64,000 bases of DNA from Desulfotignum sp. (GCA_011390335.1 JAABSO010000010.1:44688-108687), one strand, 5' to 3'. Shown: positions 43,096 through 53,074, counted from the stretch's first letter. Translations and numbers: made by a program. The notes: generated by a model from the sequence alone, not told the origin.

Positions 43096-43410
43096 TTATT
43101 TCCCGGTGGTCTGGTCAATCCAGTCAAGAAAAGCAGGCAGTCCGTTTGTCAACGGCACCTGAAGGATCTGGGGCACCTCGTAGGTATGGTGCACCAGAAT
43201 AAAGGCTTCCAGATCAGGGTACAGGGATGTCCGGGTCTTGATGACCAGCCGGGTTTCTGTTTCTGTCTGCACCCGGCCATCCCAGGTATAGATGCTGACC
43301 ACCGGGTTCATCTGCACACAGGCAGCCAGTTTTTTGTTAACAATTTTGGATGCCAGATCTCTGGCTTCTGTTTCACTGCCGCAGGTGACAAGAACCATGC
43401 AATGGGACAT
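43096..43410 (-). CDS. cutA: divalent-cation tolerance protein CutA
   Basis: CutA1 is a small trimeric ferredoxin-like protein linked to metal tolerance, with unclear chemistry. The 104-residue product has the family pattern VLVTCGSETEARDLASKIV, KLAACVQMNPVVSIYTWDG and HTYEVPQIL near the C-terminus. ATG 43410 follows AAGGAGG; a longer in-frame start at 43452 is unlikely. It lies downstream of the lysA-like gene in the same direction, 74 bp away. Confidence 0.93.
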   Translation of the reverse strand: MSHCMVLVTCGSETEARDLASKIVNKKLAACVQMNPVVSIYTWDGRVQTETETRLVIKTRTSLYPDLEAFILVHHTYEVPQILQVPLTNGLPAFLDWIDQTTGK

Positions 43411-43484
43411 GATACCTCCTTTCACAAGAATCCGGCCATGGGATTCCGGCATAAGATTTCCATGGCGCGTTTCACAGACCGGTT

Positions 43485-44747
43485 TTATGGTGCCGGCATT
43501 GTCTGCGGTGCAAACGCCAGGGTGGCGAAATAATCTGACGTGGTTTCCGCCCGCCGGATGAGTGCAACGCTGCCGTCTTTTTTTAACACAAGTTCCTTGG
43601 GGCGTAAATGGCCATTGTAGTTGAACCCCATGGAATGGCCGTGGGCACCGGTGTCATGGATGACCAGAATATCGCCTTCACAGGTTTTAGGCAAAAGCCG
43701 CTGGATGGCAAATTTGTCATTGTTTTCGCATAACGATCCCACCACGTCCACTGGTCCTGATACAGGCAGATGGTCTTTTCCATGGACATGCACATGGTGG
43801 TAGGCATCATATATGCCCGGCCGCATGAGGGCGGACATGGAGGCATCCACCCCCACATAATCTCTGTAGATCTGTTTGTGGTTGATGACGCTGGTGACCA
43901 GGACCCCGTGTGGGCCTGTAATGTAGCGGCCGCTTTCCATATACAGCCTGGGAACCCAGCTGTGTTTTTCTTTGAATTCTGCCAGGGACCCAATGATGCC
44001 CCCGGCCATGGCTGCCAGATCAAAAGGGGTGTCTTCGGGGGCATAGGGAATGCCTAACCCCCCGCCGATGTTTATGAACTCAAAGGTGATACCCAGTTTT
44101 TTGTGAATTTCTGTGATGATGGAAAGCAGCATGTCCGCAGTTTCAACCATATAGGTAAAATTGCGCTCATTGGATGCCAGCATGGTGTGGATGCCGAACC
44201 GCTTAACCCCCATCTGGATGGCTTTTTCATAGGCTGCCTGGATCTGGTCATGGCTGACCCCGTATTTGGCTTCCACAGGATTGCCTATAATGTGGTTGCC
44301 TGACCGTTTCGGGCCGGGATTGTACCTGAAGCAGATCAGTTCCGGGACCCCGGGCAGTTTTTGCACCAAAGAGATATCATCCAGGTTCAGGATGCACCCG
44401 CCATGGTCCATGGCCTGCCGGAACTGTTCAGCGCTGGTATTGTTGGAGGTGAACATGAGCTCTTCTCCTTTGGCCCCGATTTTTCTGGCCAATACCAGTT
44501 CAGGAACAGAGCTGCAGTCAAATCCAAACCCTTTTTTGTGCAGTATCTCCATGATGGAAGGATTTGGCAGGGCCTTGACGGCAAAGTATTCTTTGAACCC
44601 GTCAACGGGCCTGAATACGGCATTAAGGATGTCGCAGGTATCGCAGATGCCGGTTTCATCATAGATATGAAACGGGGTGCCAAAGGTGTTGACGATCTGC
44701 GGTAAAATAGCGGAGAGCCTTTTTCTGAAAGAATCTGACATGGGCAT
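43485..44747 (-). CDS. lysA: diaminopimelate decarboxylase family protein (LysA-like)
   Basis: A 420-residue fold-type III PLP decarboxylase. The PLP lysine is in FKEYFAVKALPNPSIMEIL, the glycine loop in FINIGGGLGIPY, and the C-terminal substrate motif is GSLCENNDKFA, the counterpart of CESGD in LysA, contributing the second-subunit cysteine and acid. The DAP enzyme decarboxylates meso-diaminopimelate to lysine; related enzymes act on other amino acids, and this sequence is somewhat atypical. ATG 44747 is preceded by AAGGAA. An Lrp-family regulator precedes it on the same strand and may control it. Confidence 0.85.
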   Translation of the reverse strand: MPMSDSFRKRLSAILPQIVNTFGTPFHIYDETGICDTCDILNAVFRPVDGFKEYFAVKALPNPSIMEILHKKGFGFDCSSVPELVLARKIGAKGEELMFTSNNTSAEQFRQAMDHGGCILNLDDISLVQKLPGVPELICFRYNPGPKRSGNHIIGNPVEAKYGVSHDQIQAAYEKAIQMGVKRFGIHTMLASNERNFTYMVETADMLLSIITEIHKKLGITFEFINIGGGLGIPYAPEDTPFDLAAMAGGIIGSLAEFKEKHSWVPRLYMESGRYITGPHGVLVTSVINHKQIYRDYVGVDASMSALMRPGIYDAYHHVHVHGKDHLPVSGPVDVVGSLCENNDKFAIQRLLPKTCEGDILVIHDTGAHGHSMGFNYNGHLRPKELVLKKDGSVALIRRAETTSDYFATLAFAPQTMPAP

Positions 44748-44794
44748 GGGAAATTTCCTTGAATAGGTGAATTATACGAAAATGTGCAAAGATA

Positions 44795-45268
44795 TCATAT
44801 GGTCATGGCCAGCATGATTTTGGCACTTTCTTTAAAGGTGGAAAGTACGATGTGGGTACGGGTGGATACAACCGTGTCCAGGCTGTTTATCTGTTTGTTC
44901 AGAACAGTTTCAAGCTCTTTGTTGTCCGCCACCCGGAGTTTGGCCATCAGGCAGTCTTCGCCTGCCAGATAATGCACCTCCTGGACCTGGTCAATGGCAG
45001 CCAGGGCGCGCCCGGTCCGGGTAAAACCGGCGGGATCGGATACCATGACATGGACAAAGGCCACCATGGCGCATTTGAACATCTCCGGGTTAAGCCGGAC
45101 TTCATAGCCCTGGATGACACCTGCTGCTTCCAGTTTCTTAATACGTTCCAGTACTGCAGACGGTGCCATGCCGATAGCCCTGGCCACTTCAACATTGGGG
45201 ATTCTTGCTTTTTTCTGCAGGATCTGCAAAATTTGTAAATCTGTTTTGTCCATGGAGATATGATCCAT
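44795..45268 (-). CDS. Lrp/AsnC family transcriptional regulator
   Basis: A 157-residue feast/famine regulator. The N-terminal winged helix reads DLQILQILQKKARIPNVEVA followed by GMAPSAVLERIKKLEAAGVI, and the C-terminal RAM effector domain contains VHYLAGEDCLMAKLRVAD, matching the amino-acid-binding interface. It sits 47 bp upstream of the lysA-like gene in the same direction, so a lysine- or amino-acid-responsive role is plausible. It has a near-perfect sigma-70 promoter. Confidence 0.92.
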   Translation of the reverse strand: MDHISMDKTDLQILQILQKKARIPNVEVARAIGMAPSAVLERIKKLEAAGVIQGYEVRLNPEMFKCAMVAFVHVMVSDPAGFTRTGRALAAIDQVQEVHYLAGEDCLMAKLRVADNKELETVLNKQINSLDTVVSTRTHIVLSTFKESAKIMLAMTI

Positions 45269-45296
45269 TCACAGGGTTTTTGGGGGTATTTTGTGT

Positions 45297-45325
45297 ATAA
45301 TATTCATATTTTTTTGTAATGTCAA
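45297..45325 (-). promoter_or_regulatory. sigma-70 promoter for the Lrp-family regulator
   Basis: On the minus strand: TTGACA (45325-45320), 17-bp spacer, TATTAT (45302-45297), about 29 bp upstream of the ATG. The -35 is perfect consensus. Predicted transcription would start close to the coding sequence. Confidence 0.75.
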
Positions 45326-45480
45326 GAATAAAAATATTGTAAAGATGTATTTTTTAGAATTATGTTCTCCTCACTTCCGAACAGGGCTGTATTTTAATTT
45401 TTATTGATAAAACCATTGCTTTCATATACATTTACAGGAAAACAAACAGGTATTCATAAACGGATTGATAATAAAATACA

Positions 45481-47013
45481 ATGATTGACGATACCATTAA
45501 GATCCTGGTGGTGGATGATGAAGAAGGCATCCGGGATGTCACAGAAGGATATTTCCAGAAAAAAGGATATGAGGTATACACAGCTGAAAACGGGGTACAG
45601 GCCCTTGAAATTATCAACCAGATAAACATTTCCTGTATCTTTACAGACATCAACATGCCGGTGATGGATGGACTTGAGCTGGCAGAAAAAATTCGACAGA
45701 TTGAAAATACGCTTCCGGTGGTGGTGATGACCGGATATCCGTCTTTGGAAAATTCCATTCAGACCCTGAAAAACGGGGTTGTGGACTATCTCATAAAACC
45801 GGTGAACCTTGAACAGATGGAGTTGACCCTGAAGCGGATTTTACGGGAACGGGAGCTCTTTATTGAGAACCTGATCCTTAAAGAAGAGGTGGCCCGTAAA
45901 GCCAGACTCCAGGAACTCAATGACCAGCTGCTCAAACGGGTGGAAGAGGTCAATACCCTGAACCGGGTGATGGAGGACTTTTCCACCACTGATTCCAGCT
46001 ACGGGATCTTTAACAAAGTGGTAGATTTAGGGGTGGAAGAACTCAAAGCCGACAGGGTCTTTTTTCATATTTTTTCAGAACAGGACAACTCCCTGGTTCT
46101 GGTGGCTGATTCCGCTTCCGGTTTGGTCAGTGACACTGATTTACACCGGTTTGGAAAAGACATTCCTGAAAAAACAAAAGCCTATGTCATAGAATGTCTC
46201 ATGACTGATGAAAATCCCTGTCTGGTATCAGAATCAAAACAGGTCAGTTCCCTGAATGAACCGGTGAATTCGTTAATGGTGGTTCCGTTGAAAATCCGGG
46301 ACAAAATTTTCGGGGTGGCCTCTGCCTTTATTTTTCAAGAGGGCCGGTCTTTCAGTGAAAAAGATATTTACTACATGAGTTTTATCACCCAGAAAGCTGC
46401 GTCTGCCATAGAGAATATCGCCCTGTATGAAAATATTTATGACAATTTGTTTTCCACCCTGTTTGCCTTTGTTACCGCCCTTGAAGTCAGGGACCTGTAC
46501 ACACGCAGACATTCCACCCGGGTGGCCAGATACGCCCATATGATAGCCGAAGAGATGGGCTGTTCCGAAGAAGAGCTGGATGTGATAAATTTTGCCGGCA
46601 GTCTCCATGATATCGGCAAGATCGGCATCCGGGACGACATTCTCCTGAAACCGGGCAGGCTGACAGATGAAGAATATGAGAAAATCAAAGAACATCCGGT
46701 CATAGGGGCTGATATCATAAGCAAACTGGGACTGTGGGACAGGGAGATGGAGATAATCCGGCACCATCACGAACGCTTTGACGGCAAAGGATATCCTGAC
46801 GGCCTCAAGGGCGGGGATATTCCCAAACTGGCCAGAATCATGTCAGTTGCGGATTGCTATGATGCCATGGCATCTGACCGGGCATACCGCAAAAAAATGG
46901 AAAAAAGCCTTGTACTCAAAATTATACGGAAAAATTCCGGCACCCAGTTTGATCCACAGGTGGTGGAGGCTTTTCTGCGGGTTTCTGAACAGGAGTTTCC
47001 CGATGATTTTTAA
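45481..47013 (+). CDS. response regulator with GAF and HD-GYP domains (c-di-GMP phosphodiesterase)
   Basis: A 510-residue protein. Receiver (~7-125): VDDEEG acidic pair, phosphoacceptor in CIFTDINMPVMDG, Lys in YLIKPV. A coiled-coil linker leads to a GAF-like domain (~160-310). HD-GYP (~330-500): HSTRVARYAH, SLHDIGKIGI, EHPVIGADI, HHHERFDGKGYPDGLKGG and VADCYDAMASDRAYR, with all metal ligands and the GYP motif present. It should hydrolyse c-di-GMP when phosphorylated or ligand-bound. A PilZ protein follows, and the flagellar genes start soon after, so it is likely tied to motility control. Confidence 0.93.
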   Translation: MIDDTIKILVVDDEEGIRDVTEGYFQKKGYEVYTAENGVQALEIINQINISCIFTDINMPVMDGLELAEKIRQIENTLPVVVMTGYPSLENSIQTLKNGVVDYLIKPVNLEQMELTLKRILRERELFIENLILKEEVARKARLQELNDQLLKRVEEVNTLNRVMEDFSTTDSSYGIFNKVVDLGVEELKADRVFFHIFSEQDNSLVLVADSASGLVSDTDLHRFGKDIPEKTKAYVIECLMTDENPCLVSESKQVSSLNEPVNSLMVVPLKIRDKIFGVASAFIFQEGRSFSEKDIYYMSFITQKAASAIENIALYENIYDNLFSTLFAFVTALEVRDLYTRRHSTRVARYAHMIAEEMGCSEEELDVINFAGSLHDIGKIGIRDDILLKPGRLTDEEYEKIKEHPVIGADIISKLGLWDREMEIIRHHHERFDGKGYPDGLKGGDIPKLARIMSVADCYDAMASDRAYRKKMEKSLVLKIIRKNSGTQFDPQVVEAFLRVSEQEFPDDF

Positions 47014-47084
47014 TGGGTTGAGCAGCGATTTAAAATGTGTTAATTTGGCACAGACAACCAGATGACAAGGATACTGATGCAGCC

Positions 47085-47438
47085 ATGACCGTTTCATATC
47101 ATGATGACAGGCGAAGGCATTCCAGGGTCGATTTTGTCACCCGTATCCAGGTGCTGCTGGACATGGATGGGCAGCAGGAAGAACTGGAGGGCCATTCAAA
47201 AGACCTGAGCCTTAAGGGAATATTTGCCATTACAGATAAACGGTTTTCCCCCGGGACAAGGTGTGTTGTGAAGATCTGCCTCACCGGCACGGTTGAGAAG
47301 ATTGAACTGGTCATGAAGGCTACGGTGGTCCGGCAGACCCGCAAAGGTATCGGGATCGTTTTTGATTCCATGGATGTGGAGACCTATTCCCATCTGAAAA
47401 ATATTGTGCAATATAACCAGGTTGAGGATATTGACTGA
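47085..47438 (+). CDS. PilZ-domain c-di-GMP receptor
   Basis: A 117-residue single PilZ domain. The c-di-GMP motifs are DRRRHSRVDF (RxxxR) and KDLSLKGIFAIT (the D/NxSxxG element). The beta-barrel core continues to GIGIVFDSMDVETYSHL. ATG 47085 is chosen; the longer frame from 47037 is possible. It lies 71 bp after the HD-GYP gene and before cheY, fitting a flagellar brake or regulator role, though the target is unknown. Confidence 0.9.
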   Translation: MTVSYHDDRRRHSRVDFVTRIQVLLDMDGQQEELEGHSKDLSLKGIFAITDKRFSPGTRCVVKICLTGTVEKIELVMKATVVRQTRKGIGIVFDSMDVETYSHLKNIVQYNQVEDID

Positions 47439-47546
47439 AAAGGTACCCGGCATAGCACTCTGTTTAAAACCAAAGATGGAGAATTTACAGTCGGCATCTG
47501 TTTCGGAAGACAGCAAAGGGGTTTTAATCCGTAGAAGGAGGGAAAT

Positions 47547-47927
47547 GTGGCAATGGAAACATCCATCAAGGTTCTGATTGTTGACGATTTTGCTACCATG
47601 CGCCGTATTTTGAAAAATATCTTGAAGCAGCTGGGGTTTCGGAATCTGGTTGAAGCTGATGATGGAACAACTGCCTGGGAAGTGCTGGAAAACCAGACCA
47701 TTGATCTGATAATTTCCGACTGGAATATGCCGAAAATGACCGGATTGGAACTGTTAAAAAAAGTTCGGGCCGATTCCCGGTATGCAAAAACCCCCTTTTT
47801 GATGGTAACTGCAGAAGCACAGAAACAGAATGTTATCGAAGCTGTCCAGGCCGGGGTTTCCAATTATGTGGTAAAACCCTTTACTGCTGAAGCCATTTCA
47901 GACAAGCTTGAAAAGATTTTAAAATAA
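47547..47927 (+). CDS. cheY: chemotaxis response regulator CheY
   Basis: A 126-residue stand-alone receiver with strong CheY identity: [20 protein letters not shown], phosphoacceptor Asp in [23 protein letters not shown] and the Lys in YVVKPF. CheY-P binds the flagellar switch (FliM). The probable start is GTG 47547 with AGGAGG five to six bases upstream; ATG 47553 is too far from it. Its stop overlaps the next ATG by one base, so it is translationally coupled to a receiver-less sigma-54 activator. Confidence 0.94.
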   Translation: MAMETSIKVLIVDDFATMRRILKNILKQLGFRNLVEADDGTTAWEVLENQTIDLIISDWNMPKMTGLELLKKVRADSRYAKTPFLMVTAEAQKQNVIEAVQAGVSNYVVKPFTAEAISDKLEKILK

Positions 47928-48988
47928 TGGGTTCTCCCATGATAGAAACCAGTCAGACACTTATTGCCGGCCAGAATGTGGATGGTGCCGCCCCGGAATT
48001 TCACAGAAGGGGGATCGCCGGCGTCAGCAGGGGGCTGGAAAAGGTCCTGGAGACAGCCCGGAAGGTGGCAAAATCCGATGCATCCGTTCTGATAACCGGA
48101 GAGAGCGGTACGGGCAAGGAGTTGATTGCCCGGGCAATTCACCATAACAGTGCCCGGCGCAATGGGCCCATGGTGGTCATCAATTGCGGTGCCATTCCCA
48201 GTGAACTGCTTGAAAGCGAGCTTTTCGGACATGAAAAGGGGGCATTCACAGGCGCTCACCGTTCCCGGACCGGGCGATTTGAAATCGCTGACCAGGGTAC
48301 GATATTCCTGGATGAAATCGGGGATATGAGCGCCGACCTGCAGGTAAAACTTTTGCGGGCACTGCAGGAGCGCAGATTTGAAAGAGTGGGCGGCTCCCAG
48401 ACCATTGCAGTGGATATCCGGGTGATTTCCGCAACTAACAAGGATCTTGACGTTGCCATGGAAAACGGGCGGTTCAGGGAAGATCTGTATTACCGGCTGA
48501 ATGTGATTCCCATTCACATACTTCCTCTGCGGGAGCGCAGAGAAGATGTGATGCCCCTTGTGGACCATTTCCAGCACAACCTTGTTAAGCGCTCAGCAGA
48601 TTTTGTGCCCAAAAAATTTTCCAAAGAGGCCATCCAGGCCCTTATCGATTATGACTGGCCCGGCAATATCAGGGAACTTGAAAATATGATTGAACGTGTT
48701 GCCGTTCTGGTGGAAGATGATGATGTGCAGGTTCATGACCTGCCGGGATGTATTACCCGGACGGTTACCTGTCACCATTCCCCCTGTGTTTCTTCTGTTT
48801 TCAATAACGGCATGGGATTTACCGAAGCAGTTGATCAGTACCAGCGGGCATTGATTACCCACGCCCTTGCAGAAACCGGCTGGATCAAGGCCAGGGCTGC
48901 GGAACTTTTGAAAATGAACCGCACCACCCTGGTGGAGAAAATTAAGAAAATGCACCTCGAACCTGAGTCGGAAATGCCTGAATTTTAA
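47927..48988 (+). CDS. sigma-54-dependent activator without receiver domain (FlrA/FlrC-like)
   Basis: A 353-residue AAA+ activator. Only ~30 residues precede the AAA+ core: Walker A GESGTGKE, the sigma-54-contact loop GAFTGA in [15 protein letters not shown], Walker B FLDEIGDM, and [16 protein letters not shown] Fis-type HTH closes it ([20 protein letters not shown]). It has no receiver or sensor domain. Being one base from cheY it might respond to other signals or be constitutive. A sigma-54 site follows at 49001. It probably activates flagellar genes; whether it equals FlrC or FleQ is unclear. Confidence 0.9.
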   Translation: MGSPMIETSQTLIAGQNVDGAAPEFHRRGIAGVSRGLEKVLETARKVAKSDASVLITGESGTGKELIARAIHHNSARRNGPMVVINCGAIPSELLESELFGHEKGAFTGAHRSRTGRFEIADQGTIFLDEIGDMSADLQVKLLRALQERRFERVGGSQTIAVDIRVISATNKDLDVAMENGRFREDLYYRLNVIPIHILPLRERREDVMPLVDHFQHNLVKRSADFVPKKFSKEAIQALIDYDWPGNIRELENMIERVAVLVEDDDVQVHDLPGCITRTVTCHHSPCVSSVFNNGMGFTEAVDQYQRALITHALAETGWIKARAAELLKMNRTTLVEKIKKMHLEPESEMPEF

Positions 48989-49000
48989 TATTCTGTTTTA

Positions 49001-49016
49001 TGGTACAAAATTTGCT
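49001..49016 (+). promoter_or_regulatory. sigma-54 promoter of the AMIN/TPR gene
   Basis: TGGTACAAAATTTGCT has GG (49002-49003) and GC (49014-49015) separated by exactly 10 bases and the TTGC half intact. It lies 104 bp ahead of the ATG at 49120 and directly after the sigma-54 activator gene. Confidence 0.7.
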
Positions 49017-49119
49017 TGCTTTAAAATGCTATAGAGATTGCCGGTGTTGTGCTGTGAGTATCACTGTGAGAAATTGCCGCCAGATCTCAAAATGGCATTA
49101 ATCCTTGGGATATATATTA

Positions 49120-51690
49120 ATGATGAAAAAGTTACTTAACAGCCATGCGGGGCAGATGCATAAGATGGTTCTGCCATGGGTGTTTCTGGTCTTTTTCTCC
49201 GGCACCTGCCTGGCCGGAAATGCGGTTATTCAAAATATTACCATCCAGGAAAATCCCTTGTCTGTGCAGTTTGACTTAACAGGAAAAGTGCCCGCCAAGG
49301 TGATTCAAATCGGAAGCAAAGAGGTGTTGATAGCGCTGAAGAACGCAACGCTGTCCAGGGATTTGAAAATTGCAGGCAGGCAGCTGCCGGATATTAAAGA
49401 GGTCAATGTTGAGTCTTTGCAGGGAGATGTTGTGGCTGTGGTGGTGGTCAGCCGGTCTCCTCATGGATCTGTAAAGTCAGGCTTTACCACGTCCGGGTCC
49501 CGATTTGTTGTAACCATGGCGCCCCTGAAGCAGGCAGCTGTAAAAAAAATCACCCCTGCGGTCCTGGCTGCCAAAAAACCTGAAAAAGCCCTGGCAGATG
49601 AAAAAGAGCCGCCTGAACCAGCCGCCCCGGAAAAGATTTTTCCAAAAATAGACAGTGCATTAACAGATCTGCCTGAAGAAAGAGAAGAAAGTGTTTCAGA
49701 TACACAGAAAACCGTCAAAATCCAGACACCCCCAGTTTATGTCCCGCCCCAAAGAGAGAAAAGCCCGTATCAGGGGGATATCTCTGATTTGTACCGGCGC
49801 ATCGCATCCAGTGGTTGCCCGGATCCTCAGCTGGGCAAAGCTGTCCGGCTGATTGAAAATGCCATGTACACCGACGGGTTTGACCTGCTGGAATCATATA
49901 TAGATGGGCACAACACTGCGTGTCTGGAACAGGTGTATTATCTGCGGGCCTATGCGTTTTACAAAACCATTGCAAAAGATGATTTCGCACAGCTGATCAA
50001 AGCAGAACGCATGTTCCAGGATGCCCTGGTGCTCTATCACCAGTCAGCTTACGTGCCCTTTGCCTATACAGCCATCGGCCTGATTCATATGGATTTGAAT
50101 AACATATCTGCTGCTGAAGGATATTTCAACATCGTCAGGCAGGGATATGAAGCGTATCCCGGCCGGCCGGAGGTGTTGTTTCATCTTGCAGAAATTTTTG
50201 AAGAAAAAGGGCATATAGACCAGGCCCTGGGCTTTTTTCAGCAGGTGTTTGAAGCCTCTTTAGAAAATTCCTATATAGTGGATGCCGGCATCGGTTATGG
50301 CAGGGCATTGTTTAAAAAACGGCAGTATTATGCCGCATTGTCGGTGTTTAACCATGTGGTCCAACTGGACGAAAAAAAGGTGTATGACGCGCCGGATCTT
50401 TTGCGGTATATGGGTGACGCCAATTTTGAACTCTCTTTGGCCAAGCCTGCCAGAAAAAATTATATGCGGCTGATGAATCTGTTTGAAGAAATTTTGGACA
50501 AAGACATTCTCCTGGCCCGGGTGGGGGACACCTATGGGATGGAAAACCGTGAAAAAAAAGCAATGAAAATGTATGAACTGGTCCGGGAGAGATTTCCCGA
50601 TACCCAGGGATATGTAAACGCATCCATGGGGCTTGCCCGGTATCTGGAAACCGATGCTGAAAAAATTGAGATCTATGAGATGATCAAAAACCGGTTTCCG
50701 GATAATTCCTATGCCCGCATTGCCATGATGCGGCTGGCGGAAATATACCAGAAAAATGGGGAATACAACAAATGCATAAAGGAAATCGAAGCGCTTTTGT
50801 CCACCCATCCCAGGGGGTTGCAGTATGAGGCGGTCAAGCTCATGCAAAAAGCCTATGAAGCCCTGTTTGAGCGGCATCTTGAACAAAACGATTATACGTC
50901 GGTATTACACCGGTATGAATCAGAGTCCAACAGGATAGACAAGATGGACAGCCGCAGGATTGCCTTCAGTGTTGGCACTGCCTACTTGCAAGGCAAGCTT
51001 TTTGAAGAATCCTTCAACCATCTGCTGATTGCCTATAAACAGTATAAAAGAGCGGAAAGGACTGCTGAACTGCTGTTTTCTTTAGGGGTTGCCATGGATG
51101 AAACCGGCAGGGATGATGACGCGCTCAAATTACTGGAGGCATTTTCAAAACAGTTTAAAACACATGAAAGCTTTGTGGATGCCATGGTCCGCGCAGGGGA
51201 TATCCATCTTGCGAAAAAACAGTATGCAAGGGCAGATGCCAGTTTCAAGCAAGCCTATGCCGGGTCAAAAAATCATTTGAAAAAAGGGCATATCCTGCTG
51301 CGGCATGCAGAGGTGTTTGCGCAGCAGAATGACCTGAAAGCAGCCGCCGGGATCCTGGCAGCTGCTGTAAAGGACTTTGCAGCAGCACCCGGGAAAAATT
51401 ATGAAATTCTTACACATGCCTACAAGACCCTGGGCAATACCTATATCGGTCTTACATCATATGTCCAGGCAGCAGATGCGTTTTCAAAAGCCTTGAATTT
51501 CAGTGAAGGTGACAGGTTAAAGGCCAATCTGGGCTTTTTGCTGGGAGATGCCTATCAAAAGGGAAATATTCTGCCAAAAGCCAGGGAGGCGTTTGAACAG
51601 GTGGCAGACACAGATGATTCCGTCTGGGCCAGGATGGCACAGCAGCGCCTGACCACCCTGGATCTGGCCCAAACCGTTTCCAATTCATAA
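49120..51690 (+). CDS. exported AMIN-domain / tetratricopeptide repeat protein, 856 aa
   Basis: A signal peptide (residues ~1-33, ending near GTCLAGNA) is followed by an AMIN-like domain (~36-130: IQNITIQENPLSVQFDLTG, VLIALKNATLSRDLKIAG), a Pro/Glu/Lys-rich linker (~135-215), then about a dozen TPR-type helix pairs to the end (AYFNIVRQGYEAYPG-like, LAEIFEEKGHIDQALGFFQQ). AMIN domains bind peptidoglycan, so it should act in the periplasm as a scaffold. Its sigma-54 promoter and location inside the flagellar regulon suggest a motor- or stator-linked role, which is inference. ATG 49120 is preceded by GGGA; TTG 49105 is less likely. Confidence 0.82.
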   Translation: MMKKLLNSHAGQMHKMVLPWVFLVFFSGTCLAGNAVIQNITIQENPLSVQFDLTGKVPAKVIQIGSKEVLIALKNATLSRDLKIAGRQLPDIKEVNVESLQGDVVAVVVVSRSPHGSVKSGFTTSGSRFVVTMAPLKQAAVKKITPAVLAAKKPEKALADEKEPPEPAAPEKIFPKIDSALTDLPEEREESVSDTQKTVKIQTPPVYVPPQREKSPYQGDISDLYRRIASSGCPDPQLGKAVRLIENAMYTDGFDLLESYIDGHNTACLEQVYYLRAYAFYKTIAKDDFAQLIKAERMFQDALVLYHQSAYVPFAYTAIGLIHMDLNNISAAEGYFNIVRQGYEAYPGRPEVLFHLAEIFEEKGHIDQALGFFQQVFEASLENSYIVDAGIGYGRALFKKRQYYAALSVFNHVVQLDEKKVYDAPDLLRYMGDANFELSLAKPARKNYMRLMNLFEEILDKDILLARVGDTYGMENREKKAMKMYELVRERFPDTQGYVNASMGLARYLETDAEKIEIYEMIKNRFPDNSYARIAMMRLAEIYQKNGEYNKCIKEIEALLSTHPRGLQYEAVKLMQKAYEALFERHLEQNDYTSVLHRYESESNRIDKMDSRRIAFSVGTAYLQGKLFEESFNHLLIAYKQYKRAERTAELLFSLGVAMDETGRDDDALKLLEAFSKQFKTHESFVDAMVRAGDIHLAKKQYARADASFKQAYAGSKNHLKKGHILLRHAEVFAQQNDLKAAAGILAAAVKDFAAAPGKNYEILTHAYKTLGNTYIGLTSYVQAADAFSKALNFSEGDRLKANLGFLLGDAYQKGNILPKAREAFEQVADTDDSVWARMAQQRLTTLDLAQTVSNS

Positions 51691-51706
51691 GGGGTAAACC
51701 TTCATC

Positions 51707-53074
51707 GTGCCAGGAAATCGGGTCTTTATTATTGTGGAACAACCCAAGGACCGGATGGCGTATACGGCTTTTTTTGAAGGCCTGGGGTTTCTGGTGGATG
51801 CTGTGCCTGACGGATCGGATGCCGTGGCATATCTGTCTGAAAAAAAACCCGATATTGTTATTGCCGACGAGACCACTCCGGGATTTGACGCCTGCGATTT
51901 TTTAGAAAAACAGCGCCATATCCACAGCCGGTGCAAAACCATTATCATAACCCCGGAACCGGTCGTGGATAATGCCGTGAACCTGATGAAGAACGGTGCG
52001 CTGGATTATCTGATCAAACCTTTGGACATGCGGCAGTTGGAGCTTTGCGTCCGACGGGGATTGTGCCTGCACCAGGGAGAGTCAAAAAATGGAGAAAACC
52101 TGTGCCCCCAAAAAAAACCGGTGACCATAATTACCCGGGACCAGGCAATGCAGGATATGTTGAAAATGGCCGAGCGGGTGGCGGATTCCAGTGCATCGGT
52201 TCTGATTCAGGGGGAAAGCGGTACAGGCAAGGAGTTGTTTGCAAGATTTATTCATGAAAAAAGCAACCGGTCTTCCCAGCCTTTTGTGGCGGTTAATTGT
52301 GCAGCCCTGCCGGAAAATCTTCTGGAAAGCGAACTGTTCGGCCATGAAAAAGGGGCGTTTACCGGCGCTGTTTTTCGAAAAATCGGAAAATTTGAACTGG
52401 CCCACAAAGGCACCCTTTTTCTGGATGAGATTACGGAAATGCAGTTCCATCTCCAGTCAAAACTGCTGCGGGTACTTCAGGAAAGAACCGTGGACCGTGT
52501 GGGGGGCACCCAGCCCGTAGCGGTGGATGTAAGGATCATCGCCACAACCAACCGCAATGCCAGACAGGCTGTGGAAAATAATGATTTCAGACAGGATCTG
52601 TTTTACCGCCTCAATACCATTCCCATCCTGATTCCGCCCCTGCGGGACCGGATCAATGATATGAAAATCTTGTGTGATTTTTTAATAAAAAAATATTGCA
52701 AACTTGACAGACGCAATGTCAAAGGGATGACAGATTCGGCCCTGTCCATTCTGATTCGGCATCCTTTTTACGGCAATGTCAGAGAACTTGAAAATATTAT
52801 TCACCGGGCTGTACTGCTCACCACTTCAGACCGCATCAGGCCCCTGGACCTTATGATGGATGATGCCGGCCCGAATGAAGAAAGTGCCGTGCCCCGGCAG
52901 GAAGAAAATCAGAGCGCTGATACCGGGTCCGGGTCCCTCAAGGAGATGGAGCAGAAAATGATCTTTAAAACCCTTGACCATACCGAGGGAAACAGGACCC
53001 ATGCCGCAAAAATTCTGGGTGTATCCGTCCGGACCCTGCGCAACAAACTCAAGGAATACAAACAGGCTGATTGA
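51707..53074 (+). CDS. NtrC-family sigma-54 response regulator (FlbD/FlrC-like)
   Basis: A 455-residue regulator: receiver (~5-122), AAA+ core (~145-385) and Fis HTH (~420-455). The receiver keeps Asp54 (IVIADETTPGF) and Lys (YLIKPL), but the usual acidic pair is E-Q in IIVEQPKDR, so phosphorylation may be weakened. The core has [31 protein letters not shown] and NVRELENIIHRAV. The GTG start at 51707 is preceded by AAGGGG. It directly precedes the sigma-54 site of the flgB operon and likely regulates it. Confidence 0.92.
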   Translation: MPGNRVFIIVEQPKDRMAYTAFFEGLGFLVDAVPDGSDAVAYLSEKKPDIVIADETTPGFDACDFLEKQRHIHSRCKTIIITPEPVVDNAVNLMKNGALDYLIKPLDMRQLELCVRRGLCLHQGESKNGENLCPQKKPVTIITRDQAMQDMLKMAERVADSSASVLIQGESGTGKELFARFIHEKSNRSSQPFVAVNCAALPENLLESELFGHEKGAFTGAVFRKIGKFELAHKGTLFLDEITEMQFHLQSKLLRVLQERTVDRVGGTQPVAVDVRIIATTNRNARQAVENNDFRQDLFYRLNTIPILIPPLRDRINDMKILCDFLIKKYCKLDRRNVKGMTDSALSILIRHPFYGNVRELENIIHRAVLLTTSDRIRPLDLMMDDAGPNEESAVPRQEENQSADTGSGSLKEMEQKMIFKTLDHTEGNRTHAAKILGVSVRTLRNKLKEYKQAD

